From assembly GCF_001590835.1 (NCBI RefSeq), contig NZ_LTAQ01000001.1:208357-272356 (forward strand): 64,000 bases of DNA, in the 5' to 3' direction. The position numbers and the translations under genes were made by a program. How positions within the stretch are numbered: position 1 is the first letter of the stretch; each line of letters starts with the position of its first letter. The notes beneath the pieces were generated by a model that had not been told where the DNA came from, searched no databases, and saw only the letters and a list, made by a program, of their open reading frames with translations. The stretch is from Bacillus gaemokensis. Its GTDB lineage: Bacteria > Bacillota > Bacilli > Bacillales > Bacillaceae_G. Of this stretch, positions 56,779-64,000 are shown one piece after another.

Positions 56779-58251
56779 TTGTCCCAATACAAAACACCAT
56801 TGTTTACCGCTTTAGTAGAGCACAGCAAGCGAAATCCAATTCAATTCCATATTCCAGGTCATAAAAAAGGACAAGGAATGGATCCTACGTTTCGCGAATT
56901 TATTGGGCATAATGCATTAGCAATTGATTTAATTAATATTGCGCCACTCGATGATTTACATCATCCAAAAGGTATGATTAAAGAAGCACAAGATTTAGCT
57001 GCTGCTGCTTTCGGTGCAGATCATACTTTCTTTTCTGTTCAAGGTACAAGTGGTGCAATTATGACAATGGTGATGAGCGTTTGTGGCCCAGGGGATAAAA
57101 TTCTCGTACCACGTAACGTTCATAAATCTGTAATGTCAGCTATTATTTTCTCAGGTGCAAAACCGATTTTCATTCATCCTGAAATCGATCCAGAACTAGG
57201 CATTTCACATGGGATTACAATTCAATCGGTAAAAAAAACTCTTGAGGAACATTCAGATGCAAAAGGATTACTTGTTATTAATCCAACATACTTTGGATTC
57301 ACAGCAGATTTGCAACAAATTGTAGAATTAGCTCATTCCTATGAAATACCTGTGTTAGTAGATGAAGCCCACGGTGTGCATATTCATTTTCATGAAGAAT
57401 TACCGATGTCCGCCATGCAGGCAGGTGCAGATATGGCAGCAACAAGTGTTCACAAATTAGGCGGTTCTTTAACACAAAGTTCTATTTTGAATGTAAAAGA
57501 GGGGCTCGTGAACGTAAAACATGTGCAGTCAATCATTAGCATGCTTACAACAACATCGACTTCTTACATTTTATTAGCCTCCCTTGATGTTGCGAGAAAA
57601 CGTCTTGCGACTGAAGGAAAAGCATTAATAACAAAAACAATACAGTTAGCTGAGCATGTTCGCAACGCCGTAAATGCTGTTGAACATCTTTACTGTCCCG
57701 GTAAAGAAATGCTGGGGACAGATGCGACGTTTAGTTATGATCCAACAAAGCTAATTATATCTGTGAAGAACTTGGGTATTACAGGTCATGAAGCGGAGTT
57801 ATGGTTAAGAGAGCATTACAACATCGAGGTCGAACTCTCAGACTTATATAACATTCTCTGTCTTGTTACATTAGGCGATACAGAAGATGAAACGAATATT
57901 CTGATTGAGGCTCTACAAGAACTAGTAACAACCTTTAAACACCGAGCTGACAAAGGTGTTCAAGTACAAGTTGAGATCCCAGAAATCCCTGTACTTGCGC
58001 TCTCTCCTCGAGATGCCTTTTATTCAGAAACAGAGGTTATCCCATTCGAAGAGGCTGCTGGCCGTATTATAGCTGATTTTGTTATGGTTTATCCACCAGG
58101 GATTCCAATCTTTACACCTGGGGAAATTATTACTCAAGAAAACTTAGACTACATTCATAAAAACTTAGATGCTGGTCTACCCGTACAAGGTCCCGAAGAC
58201 ATGACCTTACAAACATTACGCGTCATTAAAGAATATAAGCCTATCAGTTGA
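56779..58251 (+). CDS. speA: Arginine decarboxylase SpeA (Orn/Lys/Arg decarboxylase family)
   Basis: PLP enzyme that makes agmatine for polyamine synthesis. The 490 residues begin (M)SQYKTPLFTALVEHSKRNPI and show FHIPGHKKGQG, HTFFSVQGTSGAIMTM, DEAHGVHIHF and the PLP lysine in ATSVHKLGGSLTQ. Start is TTG at 56779, with AAGGGGTG upstream and the N terminus of B. subtilis SpeA; a 45-residue upstream extension is rejected. Located between yktA and the SR1P genes as in B. subtilis. Confidence 0.93.
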   Translation: MSQYKTPLFTALVEHSKRNPIQFHIPGHKKGQGMDPTFREFIGHNALAIDLINIAPLDDLHHPKGMIKEAQDLAAAAFGADHTFFSVQGTSGAIMTMVMSVCGPGDKILVPRNVHKSVMSAIIFSGAKPIFIHPEIDPELGISHGITIQSVKKTLEEHSDAKGLLVINPTYFGFTADLQQIVELAHSYEIPVLVDEAHGVHIHFHEELPMSAMQAGADMAATSVHKLGGSLTQSSILNVKEGLVNVKHVQSIISMLTTTSTSYILLASLDVARKRLATEGKALITKTIQLAEHVRNAVNAVEHLYCPGKEMLGTDATFSYDPTKLIISVKNLGITGHEAELWLREHYNIEVELSDLYNILCLVTLGDTEDETNILIEALQELVTTFKHRADKGVQVQVEIPEIPVLALSPRDAFYSETEVIPFEEAAGRIIADFVMVYPPGIPIFTPGEIITQENLDYIHKNLDAGLPVQGPEDMTLQTLRVIKEYKPIS

Positions 58252-58264
58252 TAGGCTTTTTTTT
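58237..58264 (+). terminator. intrinsic terminator of speA
   Basis: AAGCCTATC and GATAGGCTT with a 4-base loop, followed by a T run; the speA stop lies inside. Confidence 0.88.
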
Positions 58265-58292
58265 CACCATTTTTTCTTTTACTCATACGATA
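58265..58292 (+). promoter_or_regulatory. SigK-type promoter of tgl
   Basis: CAC at 58265-58267, 16 bases, CATACGATA at 58284-58292. This fits the SigK consensus (AC, 16 bases, CATANNNTA) exactly. B. subtilis tgl is expressed late in the mother cell under SigK. Confidence 0.75.
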
Positions 58293-58326
58293 CTAAAGAA
58301 TGTAACGTATAGGTGGGGATACCATT

Positions 58327-59157
58327 ATGATTGTGATTGGCCGTTCTATTGTCCATCCTTATATCACAAATGAAAATGAACCGTTCGCACATGAAAAACA
58401 ACAAATTTTAGCCATAATGGCTGGAAATCAAGAAGTATACGCCTTCCGAACAGCTGATGAACTCAGCTTTGATCTTAATTTACGCATTAACATTATTACT
58501 TCCGCATTGGAACTCTTTCAAAGTGGACTTCAGTTTCGTACATTCCAACAATCGTATTGCAACCCTAAATTTTGGAAACGGACATCACTCGGAGGATTCC
58601 AACTTCTTCCAAACGCACCAGCATCCATTGCTATACGAGATATTTTTAAAAATGGAAAACAGTATGGGACAGAATGTGCAACAGCGATGATTATTATTTT
58701 TTACAAAGCACTTTTAGCACTATATGACGAAGAAACATTTAACCATTTGTTTGCAAACCTTCTACTATATACATGGGATTATGATCGTGATTTAAAACTA
58801 ATCACCAAAAATGGTGGCGATATCGTCCCTGGGGACCTCGTTTACTTTAAAAACCCACAGGTGAATCCAAATTCAATTGAATGGCAAGGAGAAAATGCTA
58901 TTTATTTAGGCAATTTCTTTTTTTACGGTCATGGTGTAGGCGTAAAAACAAAAGAGCAAATTATTTATCTTTTAAACGAACGAAGAATCCCAGACGCATT
59001 TATCTCAGCATATTTAACAGATTTTATCACACGCATAGATAGCCGCCTTATGAGTCAATATGCTTCTACTAACAATCCACAAGCAACACTAGGATTTATC
59101 CCTATCAGAGATGATGCAATTGTTGCAACAATCGGTCATACAACTACTATCTATTAA
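58327..59157 (+). CDS. tgl: Protein-glutamine gamma-glutamyltransferase Tgl (spore coat crosslinking)
   Basis: Transglutaminase that crosslinks spore coat proteins through Gln-Lys bonds. The 276 residues show [27 protein letters not shown], the active-site Cys in [18 protein letters not shown] and [18 protein letters not shown] with a conserved His. AGGTGGGG precedes the ATG. It is monocistronic and shares its terminator with the SR1P array on the other strand. Confidence 0.95.
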   Translation: MIVIGRSIVHPYITNENEPFAHEKQQILAIMAGNQEVYAFRTADELSFDLNLRINIITSALELFQSGLQFRTFQQSYCNPKFWKRTSLGGFQLLPNAPASIAIRDIFKNGKQYGTECATAMIIIFYKALLALYDEETFNHLFANLLLYTWDYDRDLKLITKNGGDIVPGDLVYFKNPQVNPNSIEWQGENAIYLGNFFFYGHGVGVKTKEQIIYLLNERRIPDAFISAYLTDFITRIDSRLMSQYASTNNPQATLGFIPIRDDAIVATIGHTTTIY

Positions 59158-59158
59158 A

Positions 59159-59184
59159 AAAACGCCTGCATCTGCAGGCGTTTT
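59159..59184. terminator. bidirectional terminator tgl / SR1P array
   Basis: AAAACGCCTGCA and TGCAGGCGTTTT form a 12-bp palindromic stem with T runs in both directions, nine bases after the last SR1P stop. Confidence 0.9.
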
Positions 59185-59192
59185 CTCTATTA

Positions 59193-59321
59193 TTAAGCTT
59201 TTGTATGTTCATTATGATCACATTCGCAATGAGTTCCACATTTCCCGTAAAGCACTGTTGTTTTTTCATCTTCAAAGTGTGCAATTGTTCCTTCACATAC
59301 TTGGCATACGATTGTTCCCAT
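59193..59321 (-). CDS. SR1P-like GapA-binding peptide, copy 1
   Basis: The 42 residues begin MGTIVCQVCEGTIAHFEDEK and end HCECDHNEHTKA. They match the SR1P family, which in B. subtilis is encoded on the dual-function RNA SR1, binds GapA and promotes its interaction with RNase J1. Cys residues (CxxC plus C, C, C) could bind metal. AGGGGGAAAT lies upstream of the ATG. Promoter-distal copy of four tandem genes. Confidence 0.9.
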   Translation of the reverse strand: MGTIVCQVCEGTIAHFEDEKTTVLYGKCGTHCECDHNEHTKA

Positions 59322-59380
59322 CTTTTATTTCCCCCTAAGTTTATAATCTCAAAACTACTTCCATTTACGTTTCTCTATTA

Positions 59381-59509
59381 TTAAGCTTTCGTATGCTCCT
59401 TGTGATTACATTCGCAATGAGTTCCACATTTCCCGTACAACACTGTTGTTTTTTCATCTTCAAAATGCGCGATTGTTCCCCCGCATACTTGGCATACGAT
59501 TGTTCCCAT
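59381..59509 (-). CDS. SR1P-like GapA-binding peptide, copy 2
   Basis: 42 residues, MGTIVCQVCGGTIAHFEDEK at the start and CNHKEHTKA at the end. It differs from copy 3 at only a few bases and shares the same 5' flank (ACTTAGGGGGAAAT). The start is exactly 188 bases from the copy 1 start. Confidence 0.9.
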   Translation of the reverse strand: MGTIVCQVCGGTIAHFEDEKTTVLYGKCGTHCECNHKEHTKA

Positions 59510-59565
59510 CTTTCATTTCCCCCTAAGTTTATAATCTCAAAACTACTTCTATTCACGTTTCTATA

Positions 59566-59697
59566 TTATTGGGCTTTTGTATGCTCCTTGTGATTACATT
59601 CGCAATGAGTTCCACATTTCCCATAAAGTACTGTTGTTTTTTCATCTTCAAAATGCGCGATTGTTCCCCCGCATACTTGGCATACGATTGTTCCCAT
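59566..59697 (-). CDS. SR1P-like GapA-binding peptide, copy 3
   Basis: 43 residues, identical to copy 2 except for one extra C-terminal Gln after a TAA shift. The start is 188 bases from copy 2. Copies 2 and 3 are the most similar pair, indicating the most recent duplication. Confidence 0.9.
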   Translation of the reverse strand: MGTIVCQVCGGTIAHFEDEKTTVLYGKCGTHCECNHKEHTKAQ

Positions 59698-59757
59698 CTT
59701 TTATTTCCCCCTAAGTTTATGGTCCTAAAAACTTTTATATCGGTAGACTCCTTTATA

Positions 59758-59886
59758 TTACTGGGCTTTTGTATGCTCCTTGTGATCACATCCGCAAGAT
59801 CCACATTTTCCGTAAAGTACCGTTACTTTTTCGTCTTCAAAGTGTGCGATTGTACTTTCACAATCTTGACATACGATTGTTCCCAT
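59758..59886 (-). CDS. SR1P-like GapA-binding peptide, copy 4 (promoter-proximal)
   Basis: 42 residues, MGTIVCQDCESTIAHFEDEK at the start and GSCGCDHKEHTKAQ at the end. This copy is the most different of the four and the closest to B. subtilis SR1P (MGTIVCQDC), so it is probably the ancestral gene. It lies directly behind the shared promoter with CcpN-like operators and is 189 bases from copy 3. Confidence 0.92.
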   Translation of the reverse strand: MGTIVCQDCESTIAHFEDEKVTVLYGKCGSCGCDHKEHTKAQ

Positions 59887-59952
59887 TTTAAAATTCCCCC
59901 TAAGTTTTATAATCCCAAAAACTTTTTTGTAACCGCTTAACTTTCTGTCTTT

Positions 59953-60001
59953 ATTTTAATATGCTATACTTTTTACGTCAATAGGTTTTTAGTATAACAC
60001 A
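59953..60001 (-). promoter_or_regulatory. SR1-type promoter with two CcpN operators
   Basis: On the minus strand TTGACG (59981-59976), 17 bases, TAAAAT (59958-59953). Two perfect matches to the CcpN box TRTGHYATAYW are present: TATGCTATACT (59960-59970, plus strand) between -35 and -10, and TGTGTTATACT (60001-59991, minus strand) just upstream of the -35. CcpN represses sr1 in B. subtilis during glycolytic growth. Confidence 0.8.
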
Positions 60002-60045
60002 TTAAAAAATTTATTTTATATTAGTATGCGATAATAACATAAAAA

Positions 60046-60074
60046 AACAGTCACATCTCATATGTACGACTGTT
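60046..60074 (-). terminator. intrinsic terminator of the DUF3055 gene
   Basis: AACAGTC and GACTGTT with inner ACAT/ATGT pairing, followed by seven T on the minus strand. Confidence 0.8.
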
Positions 60075-60082
60075 CCTTTTAT

Positions 60083-60379
60083 TTATTCTTCATATTCAGC
60101 ATGCAATGAACTAGGTGGCACAAGAAACTTAAAAAATTGAGCTAAATCATCAGCTTCTTCCTCTGATCCTAGTTTAAAAACCTCTCTTAAATGTTGAACA
60201 TTATCCATGTCATCCTGTCCAAGGAGCGTTGCTCGCCCTGTTTGCATACAAACTACAAGAGGTTTCCCAAAAAACATATTTGTATAAATGACTCCAAAAT
60301 CATAACGATTTTCATGTGTCATGAATCCTAAAAATCGTACCTTCACACTTTCATGCTCATCATACAATTTGTCAAACAT
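60083..60379 (-). CDS. DUF3055 / SAV0927-family protein
   Basis: Cytoplasmic protein of unknown function. The 98 residues contain RFLGFMTHENRYDFGVIYTN, GKPLVVCMQTGRATLLG and an acidic C terminus. AGGAGGAAG precedes the ATG. Family name from memory. Divergent from the DUF1885 gene. Confidence 0.82.
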   Translation of the reverse strand: MFDKLYDEHESVKVRFLGFMTHENRYDFGVIYTNMFFGKPLVVCMQTGRATLLGQDDMDNVQHLREVFKLGSEEEADDLAQFFKFLVPPSSLHAEYEE

Positions 60380-60426
60380 TTACTTCCTCCTTTCTTCACG
60401 GCGATTTCTACTTTTATATATTAAAC

Positions 60427-60449
60427 AAAAAAGGAAAGATTCCTTTTTA
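60427..60449. repeat. small hairpin upstream of the DUF1885 gene
   Basis: AAAAAGGAA and TTCCTTTTT with a 3-base loop, just before the DUF1885 promoter -35. It looks like a terminator, but no plus-strand gene precedes it. Confidence 0.4.
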
Positions 60450-60450
60450 A

Positions 60451-60480
60451 TTGTCAAAAAATTTACAACAGTGTTAAAAT
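60451..60480 (+). promoter_or_regulatory. SigA promoter of the DUF1885 gene
   Basis: TTGTCA (60451-60456), 18 bases, TAAAAT (60475-60480), about 30 bases before the ribosome site. Confidence 0.6.
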
Positions 60481-60513
60481 AAACATATATATTACGTCAG
60501 GGGGAGAATTTTT

Positions 60514-60906
60514 ATGCAACATGCATTCATTAAACTTGTACCGAAATCTAAACAACAATCTGTTTCATTAGAAGAAATAAAACAACTTTTTCATTACTAC
60601 AAAACAATCACTTCTCAAACTGGTGTGCAAGTTGGCTATGCATATGCTAACGTTGCCTTTCCATATGAAATAATCGATACATCGGATACGACACTTGAAT
60701 TGAAATCAAATCATGATCGATATGATTCGATCTATGTAGGTGTTGGAATAGAAAACGAGCAAGCTTTCGTTCAAATATCTTTACCTCCCACCGCAACATT
60801 TGGTGATAAAGGAAAAGCTAATGAATTTTGTCGTTTTTTAGCAAAGAAATTAGAGGGGAAACTGTGCTTATTCAATGGAAGAACAATGTATTTTTATAAG
60901 CGTTGA
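60514..60906 (+). CDS. DUF1885 family protein
   Basis: The 130 residues begin MQHAFIKLVPKSKQQSVSLE and contain YYKTITSQTGVQVGYAYANV and YIYVGVGIE-like YDSIYVGVGIENEQAFVQIS. No membrane segment; small alpha-beta fold likely. Function unknown. AGGGGGAG precedes the ATG. Family name from memory. Confidence 0.82.
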   Translation: MQHAFIKLVPKSKQQSVSLEEIKQLFHYYKTITSQTGVQVGYAYANVAFPYEIIDTSDTTLELKSNHDRYDSIYVGVGIENEQAFVQISLPPTATFGDKGKANEFCRFLAKKLEGKLCLFNGRTMYFYKR

Positions 60907-60910
60907 TTTT

Positions 60911-61138
60911 TCAAACAAGAAGAGAAATTATTAGAAAGAACATACTATTTGTAAAGGTAAGAATCAATGCCTGCTTTCTTGCACTTAAAACAACATAAGC
61001 AATTACATATGCTAAATAAAGAAATACGAAGAATAACATCACCTTATAATGGAATTTATCGCCGTTCGATAATGATAATACAATAGAAAATCCACTCCAT
61101 AAAAGGAAATGATAAAATATAACATGCAGTATTTTCAT
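60911..61138 (-). CDS. small membrane protein of unknown function
   Basis: I do not recognise the family. The 75 residues have three hydrophobic segments (about 4-22, 33-52 and 57-74) with SLSNGDKFHYK as the first loop. AGGAGAATG lies well placed before the ATG. It is convergent with the DUF1885 gene with only four bases between the stops and no terminator. Confidence 0.7.
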   Translation of the reverse strand: MKILHVIFYHFLLWSGFSIVLSLSNGDKFHYKVMLFFVFLYLAYVIAYVVLSARKQALILTFTNSMFFLIISLLV

Positions 61139-61421
61139 GGAACATTCTCCTTTGACATGCTCTATTTTATTATAATATATGGGATTGGAATGAAATCATT
61201 ACATAATATAAAAAGATATGTCCTATTTACAAATAAATTTCACTTTCTTTCCTATTAAAATTAGAACGCACTCTGCGATTTATTTCAAAATTATTTGTTC
61301 GATATTTCTAACGTACTCAAAAAATAATAGATACCTCCATAGTCATTATTAAAATGATTCTTATATTCATCCTAGTTTCCCTCTATTTACAACAATTTCT
61401 TTCGTAATTTATCGAAAAATA
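61139..61421. other. intergenic region upstream of pdhD end
   Basis: About 280 AT-rich bases with no gene. No strong promoter or repeat stands out apart from the pdhD terminator that follows. Confidence 0.4.
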
Positions 61422-61463
61422 AAAAATAAACCGTCTCTTATCTTTAAGAGACGGTTTATTTTT
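61422..61463 (-). terminator. intrinsic terminator of the pdh operon
   Basis: A perfect 19-bp stem (AAAAATAAACCGTCTCTTA and complement) with a 4-base loop, T-rich on both strands, just after the pdhD stop. Confidence 0.93.
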
Positions 61464-61473
61464 CTTATTACCA

Positions 61474-62886
61474 TTATTTTACAATGTGAATTGGCATTCC
61501 AAGAGCAACTTCTGCTGCTTCCATTGTGATTTCACCTAATGTTGGGTGAGCATGGATTGTTTGAGCGATATCTTCTGCTGTCATTCCAGCTTCGATAGCT
61601 AAACCAATCTCAGAGATAATATCAGAAGCGCCTGCACCTGCAACTTGTGCACCTACAAGAAGACCATCTTCTTTGCGAGTTACAAGTTGTAAGAAACCGT
61701 CTGTGCTGTTTAATGATAATGCACGGCCGTTTGCAGCGAATGGGAATTTAGAAACTGCTACTTCCATTCCAGCTTCTTGAGCTTGTTTCTTAGTGTAACC
61801 AACAGATGCCAATTCTGGATCAGTGAAGCATACTGCTGGAATTCCGATATAATCGATTGCTGATGCATGACCGCTAATTGCTTCAACAGCTACTTTACCT
61901 TCGTAAGAAGCTTTGTGAGCTAATGGTGGTCCAGGAACGATATCACCGATTGCATAGATGTTTGGTACGTTTGTACGGCATTGCTCATCGATTTCGATTA
62001 CACCGCGGTCAGTCATTTTAATTCCAACTTGCTCAAGACCGATTTCTTGAGTATTTGGACGACGACCTACAGTTACTAATACATAATCAGCTTCTACAGT
62101 TTGTACTTCGCCTTTTACTTCGAAGCTAACTTTTACGCCGTTTTCAGTTTCTTCAACGCCTTTAGCCATAGCTTTTGTATGGATGTTCACGTTGCCTTTT
62201 TTCTGAAGGGCACGTTTTACAACTGTGCTCATTGCTTTTTCGAAACCAGCTAAAATCTCATCGCCAGCTTCTACTACAGTAACTTCAGTACCGAAGTTCG
62301 CATATGCAGTTCCTAATTCCATACCGATGTAACCGCCGCCGATTACAACAAGTTTTTTAGGAATTTCAGGTAAGCTTAATGCGCCTGTAGAGTTAATAAC
62401 ACGTTTAGAATATTTGAATCCAGGAATTTCAATTGGTGTAGAACCAGTTGCAAGAACAGCATTTTTAAACGTATAAGTTTGAGCTGCATCTTCAGTCATT
62501 ACGCGTAATGTGTTTGCATCTACGAAGTAAGCTTCACCGCGAATGATTTCAACTTTGTTACCTTTAAGAAGGCCTTCCACACCGCCAGTTAATTTCTTAA
62601 CTACGCCGTTTTTCCATTCTTGAACTTTTGTGAAATCAACTGTTACGTTCTCAGCAGTGATACCCATGTCATCAGAATGTTTTGCATTCTCATAACGATG
62701 ACCTGCATTAATTAACGCTTTAGAAGGAATACATCCAACGTTTAAGCATACGCCACCAAGGTTAGCTTTTTCAATAATTGCTACCTTTTGACCTAATTGT
62801 GCTGCACGAATTGCCGCAACATATCCACCAGGACCTGCACCAACAACGACTGTATCTAATTCAATTGGGAAATCTCCTACTACCAT
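61474..62886 (-). CDS. pdhD: Dihydrolipoyl dehydrogenase (E3)
   Basis: FAD enzyme that reoxidises dihydrolipoamide and makes NADH; E3 of pyruvate dehydrogenase and probably of other 2-oxoacid complexes. The 470 residues show [19 protein letters not shown] (FAD), the redox disulfide in [26 protein letters not shown] (NAD) and the C-terminal catalytic [13 protein letters not shown] lies before the ATG. It follows pdhC by five bases, end of the pdh operon. Confidence 0.98.
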   Translation of the reverse strand: MVVGDFPIELDTVVVGAGPGGYVAAIRAAQLGQKVAIIEKANLGGVCLNVGCIPSKALINAGHRYENAKHSDDMGITAENVTVDFTKVQEWKNGVVKKLTGGVEGLLKGNKVEIIRGEAYFVDANTLRVMTEDAAQTYTFKNAVLATGSTPIEIPGFKYSKRVINSTGALSLPEIPKKLVVIGGGYIGMELGTAYANFGTEVTVVEAGDEILAGFEKAMSTVVKRALQKKGNVNIHTKAMAKGVEETENGVKVSFEVKGEVQTVEADYVLVTVGRRPNTQEIGLEQVGIKMTDRGVIEIDEQCRTNVPNIYAIGDIVPGPPLAHKASYEGKVAVEAISGHASAIDYIGIPAVCFTDPELASVGYTKKQAQEAGMEVAVSKFPFAANGRALSLNSTDGFLQLVTRKEDGLLVGAQVAGAGASDIISEIGLAIEAGMTAEDIAQTIHAHPTLGEITMEAAEVALGMPIHIVK

Positions 62887-62891
62887 TGTTA

Positions 62892-64000
62892 TTACGCCTC
62901 CATTACTAATAATTGTGGGTCGTTCAATAAACGTTTAATTTGGTTTAATGCTTTTTGAGCAGTTGCGCCGTCAATTAAACGATGGTCAAAGCTTAGAGAT
63001 AATGCTAATACTGGAGCTGCAACGATTTCACCGTTCTTCACAACTGGTTTCTCAGCAATACGACCGATACCAAGGATTGCTACTTCTGGGTGATTGATAA
63101 CTGGAGTGAACCATTGTCCACCTGCAGAACCAATGTTTGTAATTGTGCAAGAAGCACCTTTCATTTCTGCTGGAGCTAAGCGACCTTCACGTGCTTTACC
63201 AGCAAGTTCATTGATCTCGTTAGAGATAGTGAAGATAGATTTACGATCTGTATCTTTAACAACTGGTACTAATAGACCTTTGTCTGTATCAGCTGCGATA
63301 CCGATGTTGAAGTAATGTTTATGAACGATTTCTGAAGATGCATCGTCTAAAGAAGTGTTCAACATTGGGAATTCACGTAATGCAGATGTTAAAGCTTTTA
63401 CAACGTATGGAAGGTAAGTTAATTTAATACCTTTGTCAGCTGCAACAGCTTTGAACTTTTTACGATGAGCAACAAGTTCTGTTACATCTACTTCATCCAT
63501 TAATGTTACGTGAGGAGCTGTATGTTTAGAGTTAACCATTGCTTTCGCAATCGCTTTACGGATACCACTCATTTTCTCACGAGTTTCTGGATATTCACCA
63601 GCTGGGATTGGTTGTGCTTTTGGTGCTTCTTCTTTTGCTGCTGGTGCTTCTGCTGCTACTGGAGCTTCAGTTGCTACTGCTGCTGGTGCTTGTCCACCAT
63701 TTGCAAACGCATCGATGTCAGATTTTACAACGCGACCGTTTTTACCAGTACCAGCTACTTTATGAATATCCACGCCTTTTTCACGAGCATATTTACGAAC
63801 AGATGGCATAGCAATTACGCGCTCATTTACTACTTCTTCAGTTGCTGCTGGAGTAGCTGCCGCTGCTGGAGCTTCTTCTTTCACTTCTTCAGCTTTTGGA
63901 GCTTCGTCATGGTCGTCACCTTTAAATTTAAGGTTTTCGTACCCAGGAGCATCAAACTTAATTAAAGTATCTCCTACTATTGCAACTGTACCTTCTTCTA
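62892..64000 (-). CDS. pdhC: Dihydrolipoyl acetyltransferase E2 (5' end outside window)
   Basis: Core of the pyruvate dehydrogenase complex, transferring acetyl from lipoamide to CoA. The frame is open to the window edge; the visible part begins at the end of the lipoyl domain ([20 protein letters not shown]). An Ala/Pro/Glu-rich linker, the E1/E3-binding domain ([17 protein letters not shown]), a second Ala-rich linker and the catalytic domain with [14 protein letters not shown] follow. An internal ATG at 63884 is not the start. Linkers show repeated GCT-rich codons. Confidence 0.97.
   Translation of the reverse strand, partial: EEGTVAIVGDTLIKFDAPGYENLKFKGDDHDEAPKAEEVKEEAPAAAATPAATEEVVNERVIAMPSVRKYAREKGVDIHKVAGTGKNGRVVKSDIDAFANGGQAPAAVATEAPVAAEAPAAKEEAPKAQPIPAGEYPETREKMSGIRKAIAKAMVNSKHTAPHVTLMDEVDVTELVAHRKKFKAVAADKGIKLTYLPYVVKALTSALREFPMLNTSLDDASSEIVHKHYFNIGIAADTDKGLLVPVVKDTDRKSIFTISNEINELAGKAREGRLAPAEMKGASCTITNIGSAGGQWFTPVINHPEVAILGIGRIAEKPVVKNGEIVAAPVLALSLSFDHRLIDGATAQKALNQIKRLLNDPQLLVMEA

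Overview
This 64 kb window is chromosomal core DNA from a low-GC, endospore-forming Firmicute. It is almost certainly a member of the Bacillus cereus group. Gene order follows the Bacillus dcw, ylb, cta, yla and pdh regions. Several proteins match what I know of the group (formamidase AmiF, Tgl, DUF3055 and DUF1885 proteins), and bcr-like interspersed repeats are present. I see no rRNA, tRNA, CRISPR array, prophage or insertion sequence. Most genes lie on the minus strand, so the map reads backwards relative to the usual Bacillus orientation.

Region 1 (1-19.6 kb) is the division and cell-wall (dcw) cluster. In transcription order it is bshC, rsmH, ftsL, pbpB, spoVD, murE, mraY, murD, spoVE, murG, murB, divIB, ftsA, ftsZ and the start of spoIIGA. 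The mraZ gene expected before rsmH is missing. Intrinsic terminators cut the cluster between murD and spoVE, between spoVE and murG, and after ftsZ. Developmental promoters can be read directly: a 22-bp-spaced Spo0A-type spoIIG promoter, a SigH-type promoter before ftsA, and a SigE-type promoter before spoVD whose start point falls inside a hairpin that covers the spoVD ribosome-binding site.

Region 2 (19.6-33.7 kb) is the panE-ylbP-rsfA-rpmF-ylbN / tmcAL / ylbL-ylbK / ylbJ / coaD-rsmD / ylbG / ylbF / ylbE-ylbD / ylbC block. It covers tRNA modification, CoA synthesis, a DNA-damage checkpoint protease, the YlbF member of the Y-complex and sporulation-linked proteins. The tmcAL gene has no ATG, GTG or TTG start that would include its nucleotide-binding motif and appears to start at ATA.

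Region 3 (33.7-47.4 kb) has formamidase (amiF) and then the aerobic terminal oxidase genes ctaG, ctaF, ctaE, ctaD, ctaC, ctaB and divergent ctaA. It ends with pyruvate carboxylase (pycA) and ftsW. Together these make heme A, build the caa3 oxidase and replenish oxaloacetate.

Region 4 (47.5-56.4 kb) has ylaN, ylaL, phoH (ylaK), a flavin split-barrel protein, ylaI, ylaH, bipA, ylaF, suhB, ykzI, yktB and yktA.

Region 5 (56.4-64 kb) has arginine decarboxylase speA, spore-coat transglutaminase tgl with a SigK-type promoter, and four tandem copies of the small SR1P (GapA-binding peptide) gene behind one promoter with two CcpN-type operators. DUF3055 and DUF1885 genes, a small membrane protein, pdhD and the 3' part of pdhC follow.

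The strongest items for follow-up are the SR1P quadruplication with its CcpN sites, the non-canonical tmcAL start, the spoVD start-site hairpin trimmed by a SigE promoter, the loss of mraZ, and a four-hairpin structured element upstream of rsmD.
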